From: Fragilariopsis cylindrus CCMP1102
Taxonomy: Eukaryota; Bacillariophyta; Bacillariophyceae; Bacillariales; Bacillariaceae
NCBI GenBank assembly: GCA_900095095.1
Contig: FMBT01000293.1
Coordinates: forward strand, 682,001 to 746,000
Reading direction: 5' to 3'
Length of the DNA: 64,000 nucleotides
The position numbers were made by a program, and so were the translations under genes. The notes beneath the pieces were generated by a model. That model made no database searches. It was not told the DNA's origin and was given only the letters and a program-made list of their open reading frames with translations. Position 1 is the first letter of the stretch, and each line of letters starts with the position of its first letter. Below are positions 50,582 to 60,393 of this stretch, piece after piece.

Positions 50582-50809
50582 AATATATATATATTTATAT
50601 CTGTAATTACCTGTCAGAGCACCCAATCCAGCAGTAAACAAAATAGTGTGCTCCTCAAAGATCATAAATGTGTTCAAAGACGACGCAAGTGTAAGACCGG
50701 TCAATCCGTATCCTACTTTTCGGAATTTGTTTCGATTCCATTCTTCAATGAAATCAGGCAAACCAGCACTAACGTCCTTGAGACTAACTTCGGCTGTTAT
50801 CGACACCAT
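40937..50809 (-). CDS. FMN-binding glutamate-synthase-like protein, split by a copia insertion
   Basis: Host gene on the minus strand with seven exons: 50611-50809, 50277-50381, 50110-50129 (20-nt microexon), 49601-49970, 49315-49469, 48712-49197 continuing at 41383-41505 beyond the inserted element, and 40937-41233. Phase is kept at every GT-AG junction. Host-derived codons total 584, so the gene is fully open except for the insertion. It belongs to the Glu_synthase (FMN-binding) family of stand-alone proteins, not full GOGAT. Two N-terminal membrane spans (WNRNKFRKVGYGLTGLTLASS onward) precede NFPVLGNARYLLEMIRPEIRQY and the FMN barrel (ISAMSFGALSGRAI, NTGEGGISEYH, DFITVDGGEGGTGAAP). The Fe-S loop CIQALKCATNTCPTG has C-x5-C-x4-C spacing, as in the 3Fe-4S site of glutamate synthases. 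The element sits between GGC-GCG and GAT-GTG codons (LGA/DVC), just before that loop. The reaction of this family is not known. Confidence 0.88.
41241..41269. repeat. (AT)n microsatellite in last intron
   Basis: An uninterrupted TA dinucleotide run within the last intron of the glutamate-synthase-like gene. Confidence 0.9.
41510..41625 (-). repeat. 3' LTR of the copia element
   Basis: 116 bp, starting tgaaaatagtacgac on the plus strand and ending cccattatttca. No difference from the other LTR was found on base-by-base reading. It is short for a copia LTR. Confidence 0.93.
41745..45884 (-). CDS. Copia pol region (protease, integrase, RT, RNase H)
   Basis: One long reading frame (about 1,380 codons) encodes the pol part of the element. 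In order: an aspartic protease motif (DLDSHADTCVLG) near the N-terminus, an integrase core, a copia-type reverse transcriptase with KARMVGNG and LLYVDDAL motifs, and a C-terminal RNase H with CDSDFAGD...RSRTGF. This order (integrase before RT) identifies Ty1/copia rather than Ty3. The part appears whole. Confidence 0.92.
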   Translation of the reverse strand: MPVHVTISSIMDIEDGESYIDLDSHADTCVLGCNALKVETPYPERTAIVSFADPSVGTVTTPILSGAFLYTHYTGSQYILVIHQAIYLENMKHSLLCPMQVRENDIILNEHPKSMTENPTSETHAMSGVTDTNELLRIPLLIRGVTSTFHVSKPTLKQYEILPRLTLTSADLTWDPQTKEYELAEAAMLDNYGELKEPGDRPDRFVIKSISEIPITTKLSVAALNSLSRNDRATSQGEAILNSIDPLLNEDVFADLLKENRNLSATSTSNRQGLSAEKLASTWKIPLRQAQNTLRVTTQRGVRHIANPAISRRFRTNDRMLRYRRIPHTVFTDTLKSTVKSKRQNQYAQMYSTDFGYTRAYPIRKEAEAHHTLSKFFKDIGVPDVIVMDGAKAQIHGNFRRKCTEADCKTKQTEPYTPFSNSAEAAIREVKKSSGRKMMETQCPKRIWDDCIELESFIKSHTAIDIWQLEGQVPQTRMTGQTADISQFFELGWYDWCLYHDSAISFPEDKLVLGRWLGPSIDIGPAMTGKILKENGNTRHVSTYRPLTKDEYHDPVKIEQMKQYTIQIHEALGPAAKESDFEDEFEEFVTPINKPYKDKDTKPFEVQDRDEYQDFDAYIGAEVLLPHEDSMRTARVRERKREADGSLKGTSHIDVMFDTRAYILEFPDGAEAEYTANIIAENMYAQCNADGEQYLLLKSICDHKKDGHAVEKADAYITVNNRKSLRKTTKGWLLCVEWKDGTTTWEKLANLKESNPVEVAEYALSVGIDDEPAFKWWVPYTLNKRDRIILAVNSRYHKRTHKFGFEIPKTVQDAFLLDDQNDNDLWAKAIKKEMGKVRIAFDIKPHGEKAPVGFTHIGCHIIFDVKMENFQRKARMVGNGNETGTPASLTYASVVSRESVRIALTIAALNGLEVKTSDIENAYLTAPTTEKLFTVLGDEFGEDKGKVGVIVRALYGTKSAGAAFRNHLADCMLNMGYDSCKADPDVWLKQCIRPDGTKYYGYILLYVDDALCINHDATAELDKLDDFFVMKPNSIGDPDIYLGGKIMKCEVNEENDEKEYIPAWGISPTKYVSEAVTNVDNYLAKNMNGRKQPKRNATSPFANGYRPELDLSPELDPVLCSYYQSQIGILRWMVELGRIDIITEVSELASQLAMPREGHLEAVFRIFSYLKYKKNSVMIFDPSYPEIDHENFPKRDWNNFYGDVKEELPPLMPKPLGQEVILRLFCDSDFAGDGNSRRSRTGFFVFLNEAPIQWFSKKQTRIENSVFGAEFIAMKTGLDVTKGIRYKLRMMGIPIKEPTYIYGDNMSVIYNTSKPESTLRKKANSICYHYIRENVAADECRTGHISTHENCADIATKPLSSGAKRDHLVGKVIYFFAPE
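45897..47506 (-). CDS. Copia gag region
   Basis: Upstream coding part of the element, with Ala-rich and helical sequence followed by a Lys/Ser-rich, basic C-terminus. It fits a capsid/nucleic-acid-binding polyprotein by position; no classic zinc knuckle was noticed. It probably holds about one break, or a family-typical change of frame. Confidence 0.75.
48596..48711 (-). repeat. 5' LTR of the copia element
   Basis: 116 bp, identical to the copy at 41510-41625. The element is transcribed from this end. Directly to its right the host exon resumes with the CGCG duplication. Confidence 0.93.
50525..50600. repeat. (CA)n and (AT)n microsatellites in intron 1
   Basis: A CA run, broken once, passes into a TA/ATATTT run inside the first intron of the glutamate-synthase-like gene, close to its donor site at 50610. 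Confidence 0.9.
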
Positions 50810-51583
50810 TGCTATTGTCTTTTGGAGTCGAAAGATATCGAACTGAGCTTACTCGCAAGCTCGTAGGCTTTTGCTGAAATCGACGAATTGAACGGGACAC
50901 AATAAGACAATTCTTCATCTTCTATATCTGCACAGGATCGAAATGTGATGCAACTCTTTGTTTGACTTTTTTCCTTTCGGGTTCTAACAACTTTAAAACT
51001 ATGTTTGCTATTATAGTTTATTTTTGATGTAATTTCTTTCTTCGCTTCAAAATTGGACATTTTTTTTGTTTTTTCGTGACATCTTAAGATCTCACATTTC
51101 TTATCTCACTTCACACAAAAACGCATGATCGAACTTCCATCATTGCTTCTACTTCTAATAAACCTACAATGATGTACAAGTCGTAGCTCAATCATGCGCA
51201 GATTTTAAAAAAAGCGCGTTAATTACTGCTATTGCGCTAATAGGGTCAAAATTCGCGCTGATCTTGATCCTTACACCTTACTAGTAAGGAGGAAGGTGCA
51301 AAAGATACAATTCTAAATCTTTAAGCGTGACTGAATTATTTTGTAAAATACTTTTTGGCGAAAACACCAGCATGAAGAATGATAGTAAGCAAGCAAGCGA
51401 TAACAAGGCTTATTTGACACACATAACAAATATCGCCGATTTTCTTTTCTTTTTTTCTTTCAACACAATTTTCATAAGTGTACATGTTGACGATCATGAT
51501 AACGAATTGGTACTGTACATATAATCAAAACTGAAAATCTCCGCTACTGAATAGTCGAAGGCGTTAGCAATAGAGTAATTACT
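50810..51583. other. Divergent upstream region with an 82-codon open frame
   Basis: About 770 bases between the starts of the glutamate-synthase-like gene (-) and the gene at 51584 (+). On the minus strand an ATG-initiated frame of 82 codons (51060-50812) ends with TAG only two bases before the ATG at 50809. It could be an upstream ORF, or an N-terminal extension put out of phase by one base. Its sequence (FNSSISAKAYELASKLSS) is coding-like but not recognised. Confidence 0.5.
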
Positions 51584-53613
51584 ATGACGCAACATCAGTG
51601 TTACGATGAATTGGAGATTGATCGCCCGAGAATATGTGGAGGTGCTGTTTTCCTTAAGCTCATGAAATCTGGACGGTGTGGGTCATCATCTCATTCATTA
51701 CAAAAGATACAGAAGAGGAATGAAATTCCTGTCCTTACGTCTTCTTCATCGTCGTCTTCTTCCTCAATATCCAGATGGATTTCAGATGGATCAGCGCGCT
51801 CATTATCGACAACTTCAAACATCAACAACATGTACGATCCTTTAAAGACGTGGTATTGTATGCCCAGACAGATTGTGGGAACAGGAACAAAATCTTCAGA
51901 GTATAACGATTCTTGCAAACTAGACTTCAAGTTGCACGAGGAAGTGAACTCCGATTTGTTTTTCACCAAGGAAGATCCAAACGACTTATCACCAGAAATC
52001 AAGGTTGAAAAAAGTGAATTGCAATTGGAAGAGCATGTGTCGTCACAAAATATTATTAGATTCGATCCGCATTTAGTAAACAATCTTAGAACAGAACATT
52101 TACAGTCCATTGGCGATACTATTTACTGTGCTGAAAAACAATTAAGGGCGGAGCACGAGGATCTATCAATGGCGTGTCTCCAAGATCATTCCGAAGAACA
52201 GCTTCCTGTACTATCCGAGATAACACCTCCTGAACTTGAGCAGGCAGACGATGTTGACGAAAATAAGGATGTCGATGCGGCATGGGGTGCTCTACAGCGG
52301 GTTACAATCGCTCAGAAATCGTGCAGAGATGGCGAAAAAACAAATTATATCGACGGACTCGAGCAAAATCAAGGACCATATGATTCTAAAGCTGTTGTGG
52401 GAAAAAATGAAACGAATCATTCCGTCAAGAACTTGATGATGTCAAGGAATCACTACTACAATACGAGCTTAATCCAAATCCGTGGCCCGATGAGGATGAT
52501 CCCTGGGATAAAATTGATTTATTCTCGATGAAGGATCAGTCACAAGACGATGATAACTGTGCACAGAAATACTTCAAAAGTGAGTGGAATTTAAACTTTA
52601 ACAATCCAGACAACGATAATAAAATAGAACGAAGCGAAATTGCTGGTACGAGGAAAACTCTGACCGAGAATGAAATGAAAACTGAGATCTGCCATGAGAA
52701 TGTTAACTATTGTACTATCTATCAGGATTCAGACAAACACGAGACAAATTGCATGGCATCTTCAGAACCAATATTATCTGAGGACAGAAGAGGTAAAATG
52801 TGTAACCAAATAGAATCAGAATATAACAATAATTATGTCACCGTATCAGTTGATTCAAAAATACTGAAAAGTGAAAATGCTGCCAACGTATGGTTGAAGT
52901 CTGCTACATCACCTCCCAGCAAGATTGAGTCAGAAATTCTTGAAAACCGCATCATGATGAAATCTACCGATTCTAAAGCTGAAGGAAATCAAAACATCCA
53001 CCAACCAAAAACAAACATTTCAACTTCATGTAGTAATTTAGCACAAAAAGAAGGAACGCATTCTAGCGAAAATCAACAGGTATCACATACGATGCCGGAT
53101 ATGATGAATGAGAATGCATGTAACAACTACGTGTCAAGCGAATCTGATTACCACGAGGATATGAAAGTTGTTCGTAAGCTTCTGAAAAAGTACGGTGAAA
53201 GCTATGAAGAGCCTTGCTTGAAAAAATCAATGCATCGCAAGGGGTCAAGTACTAGTATTCACCGAGAAAATCCGTTTTGTTCAGAAGGACTAGAGAATCC
53301 TTATGATGAGGAGTTCCATCGTGATGCTGATTTGGCTACACAAGTGACAAACAAGAACAAATCCCACAAAAAAACACAACTAGCAGGAAAACTGAACGCC
53401 GAAAGGAGATCAAATTTACTGCAGCAGAAGGATCACATAGTAGGAACATCTCTTCAGGAGAAATCCAATTTTTCTGGTCGTACACCATCAACGAAGACCA
53501 ATCAAGTGCATTTCAAGAACCCTATCACGGATGAATTTACTACCACAACTAAGCGTCATGTTCAAACAGTAGGAAAGTTGTCCTATGACAAAATCAAATT
53601 CTGGAATACCTGA
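51584..53613 (+). CDS. Unrecognised hydrophilic protein, one frameshift
   Basis: About 676 codons with no domain I recognise. The protein is rich in Ser, Glu, Asp and Asn, probably largely disordered, and has a polyserine run (near 51735-51765). The first frame stops at 52529-52531, but the continuing frame is open well before that: it reads ELDDVKESLLQYELNPNP, then WPDEDDPWDKIDLFSMKDQ. The shift therefore lies near 52400-52440, beside a run of six A, and equals one missing base. The acidic-aromatic WPDEDDPWDKIDLF stretch is the most motif-like part. The C-terminal part has YDKIKFWNT at the very end. It may be a regulatory or scaffold protein; I cannot say more. Confidence 0.6.
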
Positions 53614-53883
53614 GGGAAAATGTAAATAACCACTAATCAAATTAACTAGGACCGACACAAAAAATGAAAACGTCATTAATTATATGTTATTTCTCAATCT
53701 TGTAGTATTTTCCAATTTTTTTTATGTCTTGACTTATTCTCGAGCTTTCGGAGAGTGTAGTTAACGATCTTGATGCTGAAAATAAAGGTGTCTACACGTC
53801 TGTACGTGCAGCAAAATCAAATGTAAACATAGGAAAGAACATAGAAAAGGAAAAACCAACAGGTTGAGCCGTCACCTGCTCCT

Positions 53884-56529
53884 TCAGGAGACAAGGAGTG
53901 CATTTGATGATGTTCTGTTTACAGAAGCGACCTCTGCAGACTGTACCAAAGGTTGTACCAAGATCATGTCACCATTCTTAATATTTTCCTCCGATAGGGC
54001 GAGCATCCCGTTGCACCAAATCTGAACATCCTGATCGTCGAATGAGAAATTGTTTTCCTGCCGTAGAGTATTTATAACGTCCATTATTTTCGAGCCTGCC
54101 GAAAGGGTTAAAATTTGACCGGCTTCTACCGACGACGACGATCCTGCTGCGAGAAAAACGTACACATGGGAACGTACAAGGTTTTGTTGAGCTTTCTGAA
54201 GGGCATATATATAAGGTCCTGGAGCTGAGGAATCGATGTCTCCGACAGGCGATATATTATAATTAATAGGATCTTCATGCGACGAGATGACTAAAGTTGA
54301 CGAATCAGCTTTCTCCAAAAATACGGTAGAATCCGGCCCTTGGGAGGGATAGCTGGATCCCAGCTTGTACTGGGAGTGTGCCGCAACTCCAAACTCTGCC
54401 TGTCGATCCATCTCCTCACTGCGAATTTGGACCTCGAAGAAAAAATCTTGATTGTTTCTCGTGATCTTACTTGTATGATGTAGACACTGGTAACCATTTC
54501 TCTTGGGATATCGAATGTAATCTTTAACTCTTGCAGGATCTGTCTCTGGCCACTGGGATCTTAGCAAATGATGGATGTAATAACACAATATTCGCTCTCT
54601 ACCTCGTGTAGTCTCGTCGGACTCATCTTCATCTAGCTTTCGTGCCTTCAGGATGACTCGCAAAGCAACTCCATCATTAACATCCATAATGGATAGTTCA
54701 GTCGTAGATGATCGTATCAACTGATTGGTTCTACGAATATCGTTGCTACCCTTGTTATTTACTGTCACGGCGGTAGTAGGAAGAAAGCGTTTCTTCAAGA
54801 GTTTCTTCCAGAATGAGAAAGGTTCTTTCACCCGCGACAAAACTTGTAAGTTTTCCAACTCAAACATGAGAGAATGATCATCGTAAAGTAATTGCTTTAA
54901 TTGTCTGGATAGATAATCAGATATAGCCGTCATAGCTCCTCCATGTTCAAGAAACAAGGTGGAGGACGCAGAAAATTGCCGCGGATAGAGGATACGAAAT
55001 GCTTTGGATTCAATTTGCGACCGAAGACGATGCAGACCCATCTGCTGTGACAAAGTAGCATACAATTGTAAAGAATCCTTGGCTGTAAGTGTAGTCTCTG
55101 GATTTCGGTGTAGAAGGAACTGTCCCGAGCCAGATAAGTTCGATTTTTTCAGAATTCCGTCCAATCGATATAGAGAAGCAATACAACGAATTGCTAACGC
55201 TCTCCAATCGTCTGTGAGACTGACCATAAGATTTCTAATTTCAGCATATTCTCCTTTTTTCAGAGGCCGTCTTCTTTTATTTTGTTCGTGGATTTTACCA
55301 TCATCACTATTAGAAGAAAGAACGACACTTGTTAAAATTTCACATCTTTTTAATCGCGATGCAGCCTTTGCAAGGTGTAAAGATTCGACTGTAAAAATAC
55401 TATCCAGAGCTTTATTATTGATGAGCGCTTCTTGAGATGACGAACATGATGATAGCAATGAAATGGGTAAAGAACAAAACGATTCTTCGACGTCTTCTGC
55501 CGTTACTACGGAATCTTGTTGAGGACTAAAGTTTTTACATCCTTCAACAAAACCATCGCCTTATCGGAACTGGTATCTCGTTTTGTCAAATGTGCAGACA
55601 AAGACCCCCCTTGTTCAGTAGGTCGCCCATCATCAGGAGAAGTATCAGAAGCAGCGTAACATAAAGCTTGCTGCATCTCTTCGTAAACCCCATCGTATCG
55701 TGCATTTAAACATTCTGAAAAATGCAATATACTTGCGAGTAGAATATCCTTAGTGACAAGATTGTTTTTATTGATATTGTCCTCTTTATTTTTATTGCTG
55801 TAGTTCTTTGAGTTCTTGTTTACGATCACATTATTTTTAACGATATTTGTATCGTTATTTTCTACCTCTTCTTCTAATTGTAACATTAACCTACAAAAAG
55901 CGACGCTGCCAAGTATTTTGGATACCTTATTGTTTCTGTTTTGTACATCCGAACACCAGTAGATTGCTCGAATTATATCAGCAACATCAGCATCTGAAAA
56001 TAGATGACCTCCCCTAAAGGATAACAACGAACGTTCCAACCATTCTATTTCTTGCCGAATGCGTCGTTTCGAAGATTCTGCTGCTTCTGCTGTGTGTGTT
56101 GACGATTTCACTTCTTTTTCGAGTAATTCTAGCCATGGTGGTAGCCGAGACGAAGAATCCAACGACGACAAACGTGGGGATACTACGAGACAAGAAGAAG
56201 TATCGATCAAATTTCGTTGTTGCTGCTGATGCTGCTGTTTGACCGATGAAACAGAAACGGCACAATCATCGTCAGCAATATCATTTTCGTCATTAATATT
56301 ATTGTAGGTCACATCTAATCTCCACCACCACAATTTATTGTTCCTTGTGGTGACGCATTTTCTATCACGCAAAGGTGATGTTGGTGCACGGATGATAAAA
56401 GGCAAGCGTGGAAGAAAAAGAAATACTCCAGGAAGACAAACTAACCAAAGATAGAAAGATTGTTGTGCTGCAACACCTTGCTGATCTTTCAGTTCGGGGT
56501 CTTTTTCTACTAGCACTTGTAGCGACCAT
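53884..56529 (-). CDS. RelA/SpoT homologue (RSH), ppGpp synthetase, probably plastid; frameshifted
   Basis: The synthetase domain is complete: RVKEPFSFWKKLLKKR, MDVNDGVALRVIL, VKDYIRYPKRNGYQCLHH and FEVQIRSEEMDRQAEFGVAAHSQYK carry the (p)ppGpp synthetase ATP/GTP-binding and catalytic residues. A TGS domain ends the protein (AGQILTLSAGSKIMDVIN...IWCNGMLALSEENIKNGDMILVQP). The upstream half is HD-like in position, but the usual LHD...ED signature reads LHFSECL, so hydrolase activity is probably lost. The N-terminus (MVATSASRKR..., hydrophobic IFLSLVSLSSWSISFSSTLA, then F) looks like a plastid signal-transit leader. Two one-base shifts are seen: one in the leader (about 56380-56480) and one at a run of A near 55527, where KDVK would continue NFSPQQDSVVTAEDVEE. 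RSH enzymes make the alarmone ppGpp that tunes plastid transcription and translation. Confidence 0.83.
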
Positions 56530-57916
56530 ATCTCTGGAAGGTTGCAAGATGAGGTAGGAATTTTTAGGTAAGTAAAAACTACTGTAACGTTGCCAAAACT
56601 TTCGACAAAACTTCATCGTTGTATAATATATATTCTTGTTCTACCGTATTCTGGATTCTGGAATGTGAACTTGCTGCCGAAGGAGCGCAAGTACGCTTAG
56701 CTATAACGTCAGTAAATCCAACCAATTAATAAGCAAACAGAGTATTTCGACACGTATCGATATTTGAAAAAATCGCATCCCCCAAAAATCTGGTGCTCTA
56801 AAATAGCCTATTATGACAATGAAGTAAGAAGTAGAAACAAAGAGATACTCTCTGTGGCTATCACTGTTACAAAAAGGAAGTCTTAGAATCATTTTAATGA
56901 ATCTCACATATCTCATGCAAGATGACTGACTTTGAAAAGGATAGAAATAGCCAATCTTTTTACTTGGCCTTTTGATTGAAATACTGATGAGGTGTTTTTG
57001 TTGTTGAACATTGCATGATGTTGTTCGAGATTTTATTGGTGTCAATGTTTAGTTTAAGGAAGACTGGAGTTCTTTTTGATGCAGTATATAGCTAACTAAA
57101 GTAATCCCACCAGAATATATACATCAGCAGCACTAATTGTTATAAAATACTCATGATAAGTTCTGCACACACTCTAACATTTGCAACCATTAATAATTGA
57201 GACAGCTTTTCTTCTGTACTTGATTCTCTAATGTATTTGTTGTATTTGTACAAGTTTGGCAGATCAGCTGAAGTATCCCTAGCCTTTCTGAGGCAGTGAG
57301 GAGCGGTATGTGCAGCTACTTTAATAGTTAACACTTTAACACATAATATGTATTTATTTATCTGTACAAAAGTTGGAGACTGAAATTTTGGTAAATAATG
57401 TGCTAACCATAGAGTGTGAGAGTTCCAGTATCACACCTAGCATAGCACACCAAATGGGTTACTGGGGTTATATTAGACTTTCATGAGAGACCCAAAAGCT
57501 TCTTTACCAATAAAGCTCATCCCAGTTAAATTATAAGACTCATCTCTGAACAACACTATTTCTCAAGAAACTGAATGATTATTATGCTCTGCGATATAGA
57601 AAGAAAGAGGAGACAGTGGCAATTTTTTTGCTATAGCTTGGCTTTGGTCCAATACATGCTGTCATGATCTATCGTTTCTAAACAGAATCTTGTTTCCTGA
57701 ACAGAGTTACTAGCTTTACACTATAGAGTAACCAAAGAGGACTATCTGAATTGGAAAATGGAAGATAGTATTGCCAGTTGTTCAGATGATATTGTCAACA
57801 TATTTTCAAACTCAAGTTATTAGCTGTATTTAACTAGACATACAAGTTGCAGTTAGTTGACACCTGATTTTTTGAAAGTGCTGCACAATTGATTCATTCG
57901 TTCCATTCAATATATT
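56530..57916. other. 1.4-kb gene-free region with possible coding remnant
   Basis: Between the RSH start (-) and the 3' end of the oxygenase-like gene (-). An ATG at 56616 is in frame with the RSH leader and could be an alternative start. A coding-like frame without domain lies at 57140-57334 (minus; KVAAHTAPHCLRKARDTS), with further broken coding-like sequence on the same strand up to about 57600. This may be a decayed gene or transposase, but the family was not established. Confidence 0.45.
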
Positions 57917-59257
57917 TTAAGTTGGGACTGGAATCTGAAGTTTTGTCGACATAACATCCGTCTCTTGATATAGAGCTTCTCGTAAGCTTTCGGTAGCTTC
58001 TAAGTGAACGGTTTGTAATCTATGATCTCTTCGTCGATAATCACCTAGAAGCCATATTTTTGCCGATAATTTCTTTTCTTTTTTCGTTGTCATTTCATCA
58101 TCAATAATGGTGGTAACTTGAGGAAGAGAACTAACTTCTTTCGATGCCAAATTACATTCAGATGGATTAGATGAGGGGCCCACTCGAGACCATTCGTTTA
58201 TTTTGTTACAATAGTAAGGTATCTGTTCTATATCATCGCTATAATCAAATTTATCATTTTCGTTCTCAAAGAGTAGTCCAAAAGGCGGCTTATTCCACGT
58301 ATTGAATAAAATAACAGATCGACCCCATTCTTCCTCTTTCGGAAGATTCGAATAAGTATCAGAAGCAAAGACAGAAATAGCGAGAAGATCTTCTTCATTG
58401 AGACACGGGGCTATAATGAAAAGGAAAATTCGACCGTGGGATTGTTACTTACCGGGTTCATGAACAGGAACCCCTTGAACAAACTTTAAAAGCCACAAAT
58501 CTGTCGGTCTAGGAACCGCATGAAGATAGTCTCCTTGAAATCGCAACAGTCTCCCGGGAACTGCTGGAACGGTCACTAACTCTACATCATCGTCATCATC
58601 ATCATCATCGTCATCATCATCATCTCTTCGTAACAAGTCTCCACCGGATTTTCGATTTGTGAAGACACACGTCGGCCCTCTAACTTGATTTCCCACCTGA
58701 AGATACAATACATGGCCATTTTGAGGATAACGAAATAATGGCATTTCCTCTGTATTATCTGATTGCTGTTCCTGTTCTTGTTTTGCTCTATATTCGTCGA
58801 CATCTGCATGAGCTTGTATGGATCGCCATTCTTTTCTCGTCCAGTATTCAACGAAAGGAGAAGAATCGTTTAATTCAGTCAATATTGAATCAAGAGTTTG
58901 CTCGATAATATTGACATTATTATTATTATTGTTGCTGTTGCTGTTATTGTTGCTGTTTTTATTGTGAGTTGACGATAATGATCTTGAAAACACACGATGA
59001 CCTAGTCCCAGATCTGTTGACTCCTCGTGTAAGGCGGGTGCAAGGTGGTCCACACAAATTACATTGTTCCATACATCGATAGTCGTTGATTTCCTGCCAA
59101 AGTTGCTACCAAGAGCGTTCGCTTTCTTCAAGGTGACAAGGAAGAAAGCTACTAGAAATAAAAACAGACTCTTCATTGGCGAAGATCTCAGGGTGACAGG
59201 GAAGAAAGCTACTAGAAATAAAAACGGAGTCCTCACAAGTTCAAAGATACAGTACAT
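57917..59257 (-). CDS. Secreted protein resembling a 2-oxoglutarate/Fe(II)-type oxygenase fold
   Basis: Two exons: 58453-59257 and 57917-58410, with a 42-nt intron (gtaagt, ttatag); spliced length 432 residues in open frame. The N-terminus has two near-identical hydrophobic signal-like cores (FLFLVAFFPVTL and FLFLVAFFLVTL) caused by a 60-bp DNA duplication. An internal ATG at 59176 would give a single, normal signal peptide ending KKANALG. The central region reads LFRYPQNGHVLYLQVG and PGRLLRFQGDYLHAVPRP, the pattern of cupin/2OG-oxygenase strands around a distal His. A clear HxD ligand was not identified. An Asn-rich run and a poly-Asp run (58583-58624) interrupt the protein. The oxygenase assignment is tentative. 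Confidence 0.55.
59130..59230. repeat. 60-bp-period direct repeat over the signal peptide
   Basis: Two copies of about 41 bp (59130-59170 and 59190-59230, core gaagaaagctactagaaata) lie 60 bp apart, so the coding frame is kept and 20 residues are duplicated. Confidence 0.9.
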
Positions 59258-59646
59258 AGTTACATTCAGTTACTGTACATTTTTAAATTTGATTCATTAT
59301 CGTAGATTTTTTCTTCTTCGTCATTCATTTTATTCAATCGAAGATAAGGGGGGGTGCCCAAAAAGTGTTAAAAATTAGATGTGCCCCCACTCATTGTGCG
59401 TGATTAGGACTGAACGACTCGACTCACTCGACTCTGTTTACGACTCACTGGCTTCGCAACTTTTGCGACGTACCTCGTACCGATTTTTACTAAAAAAATG
59501 AATTTGAGAATAAAATTTGTGATAAAGCATAAAAGAGACAACACTCTATTATCATATCACCATTAATCATTTTGTTGCCCTCGCGAACTGGCCCGCCACA
59601 CGAAGTAACCCTTATCAGACAATATAAATATAAATAACTAAAAACC
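59258..59646. other. Divergent promoter region of RPL9
   Basis: About 390 bases between the oxygenase-like gene (-) and RPL9 (+). It includes a repeated cgactcactgg/cgactcgactcactc tract (59416-59452). No gene seen. Confidence 0.65.
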
Positions 59647-60393
59647 ATGAAGATTGTATTAGCAAGCCGAACCGTAGAAATTCCTGATGGAGGTATGTAA
59701 ATGTGCACGTTTCTTTTCGTTATTGATTGATTGAAGACAGTGCGTAAATAAATTATCAATATCCCGACCAACTTCTCATTTCATTGTTTTCTTCGAATCT
59801 ATATTCATTATCATGATATTGTTCTTCCAATCATAATCTTCACTGCAGTTACGGTTGAAGTAAAAGCGCGTGTTGTGAAGGTCACCGGTCCACTCGGTAC
59901 CCTCGAACGTGACTTTAAACATATTCCTATGGAATGTCGTACCGTAACAAAGATGGAAGGTGAAGAGGATGAAGAAGTCGAAAAGAAATACGTCCAAGTC
60001 GACCTATGGTTTGCCACTCGTAAGCAACTTGCATGTGTCCGTACAGTATGTTCTCATGTTGAGAATATGATTATAGGTACAACACGTGGATTCTTATACA
60101 AGATGAGATTCGTATACAGTCATTTCCCAATCAATGTTAGTACATCTGGTGAAAATATTGAAATTCGTAATTTCTTGGGAGAAAGACGTGTCCGTAAAGT
60201 TAAATTACCTGAGGGTGTAGTGTATCTTCGATCGGAAGATACTAAAGATGAAATCCAATTATCTGGTATTGATATTACACAAGTTTCATTAACGGCAGCA
60301 AAAATCCAACAATCAACAAATGTTAGACACAAGGATTTACGTAAATTCTTAGATGGAATTTACGTTTCAGAGAAGGGACCTACCCCAGAATAG
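59647..60393 (+). CDS. RPL9: 60S ribosomal protein L9 (uL6)
   Basis: Two exons: 59647-59692 (15 codons plus one base) and 59849-60393, with a 156-nt intron (gtatgt, ctgcag); spliced length 196 residues, matching the family. Conserved blocks are [87 protein letters not shown] and [12 protein letters not shown]. It binds the 25S/28S rRNA near the sarcin-ricin loop region of the large subunit. The frame is fully intact. Confidence 0.97.

Noticed and set aside
50521-50600. CRISPR-like or regulatory repeat array
   Set aside because: It is a plain CA/TA microsatellite without spacers.
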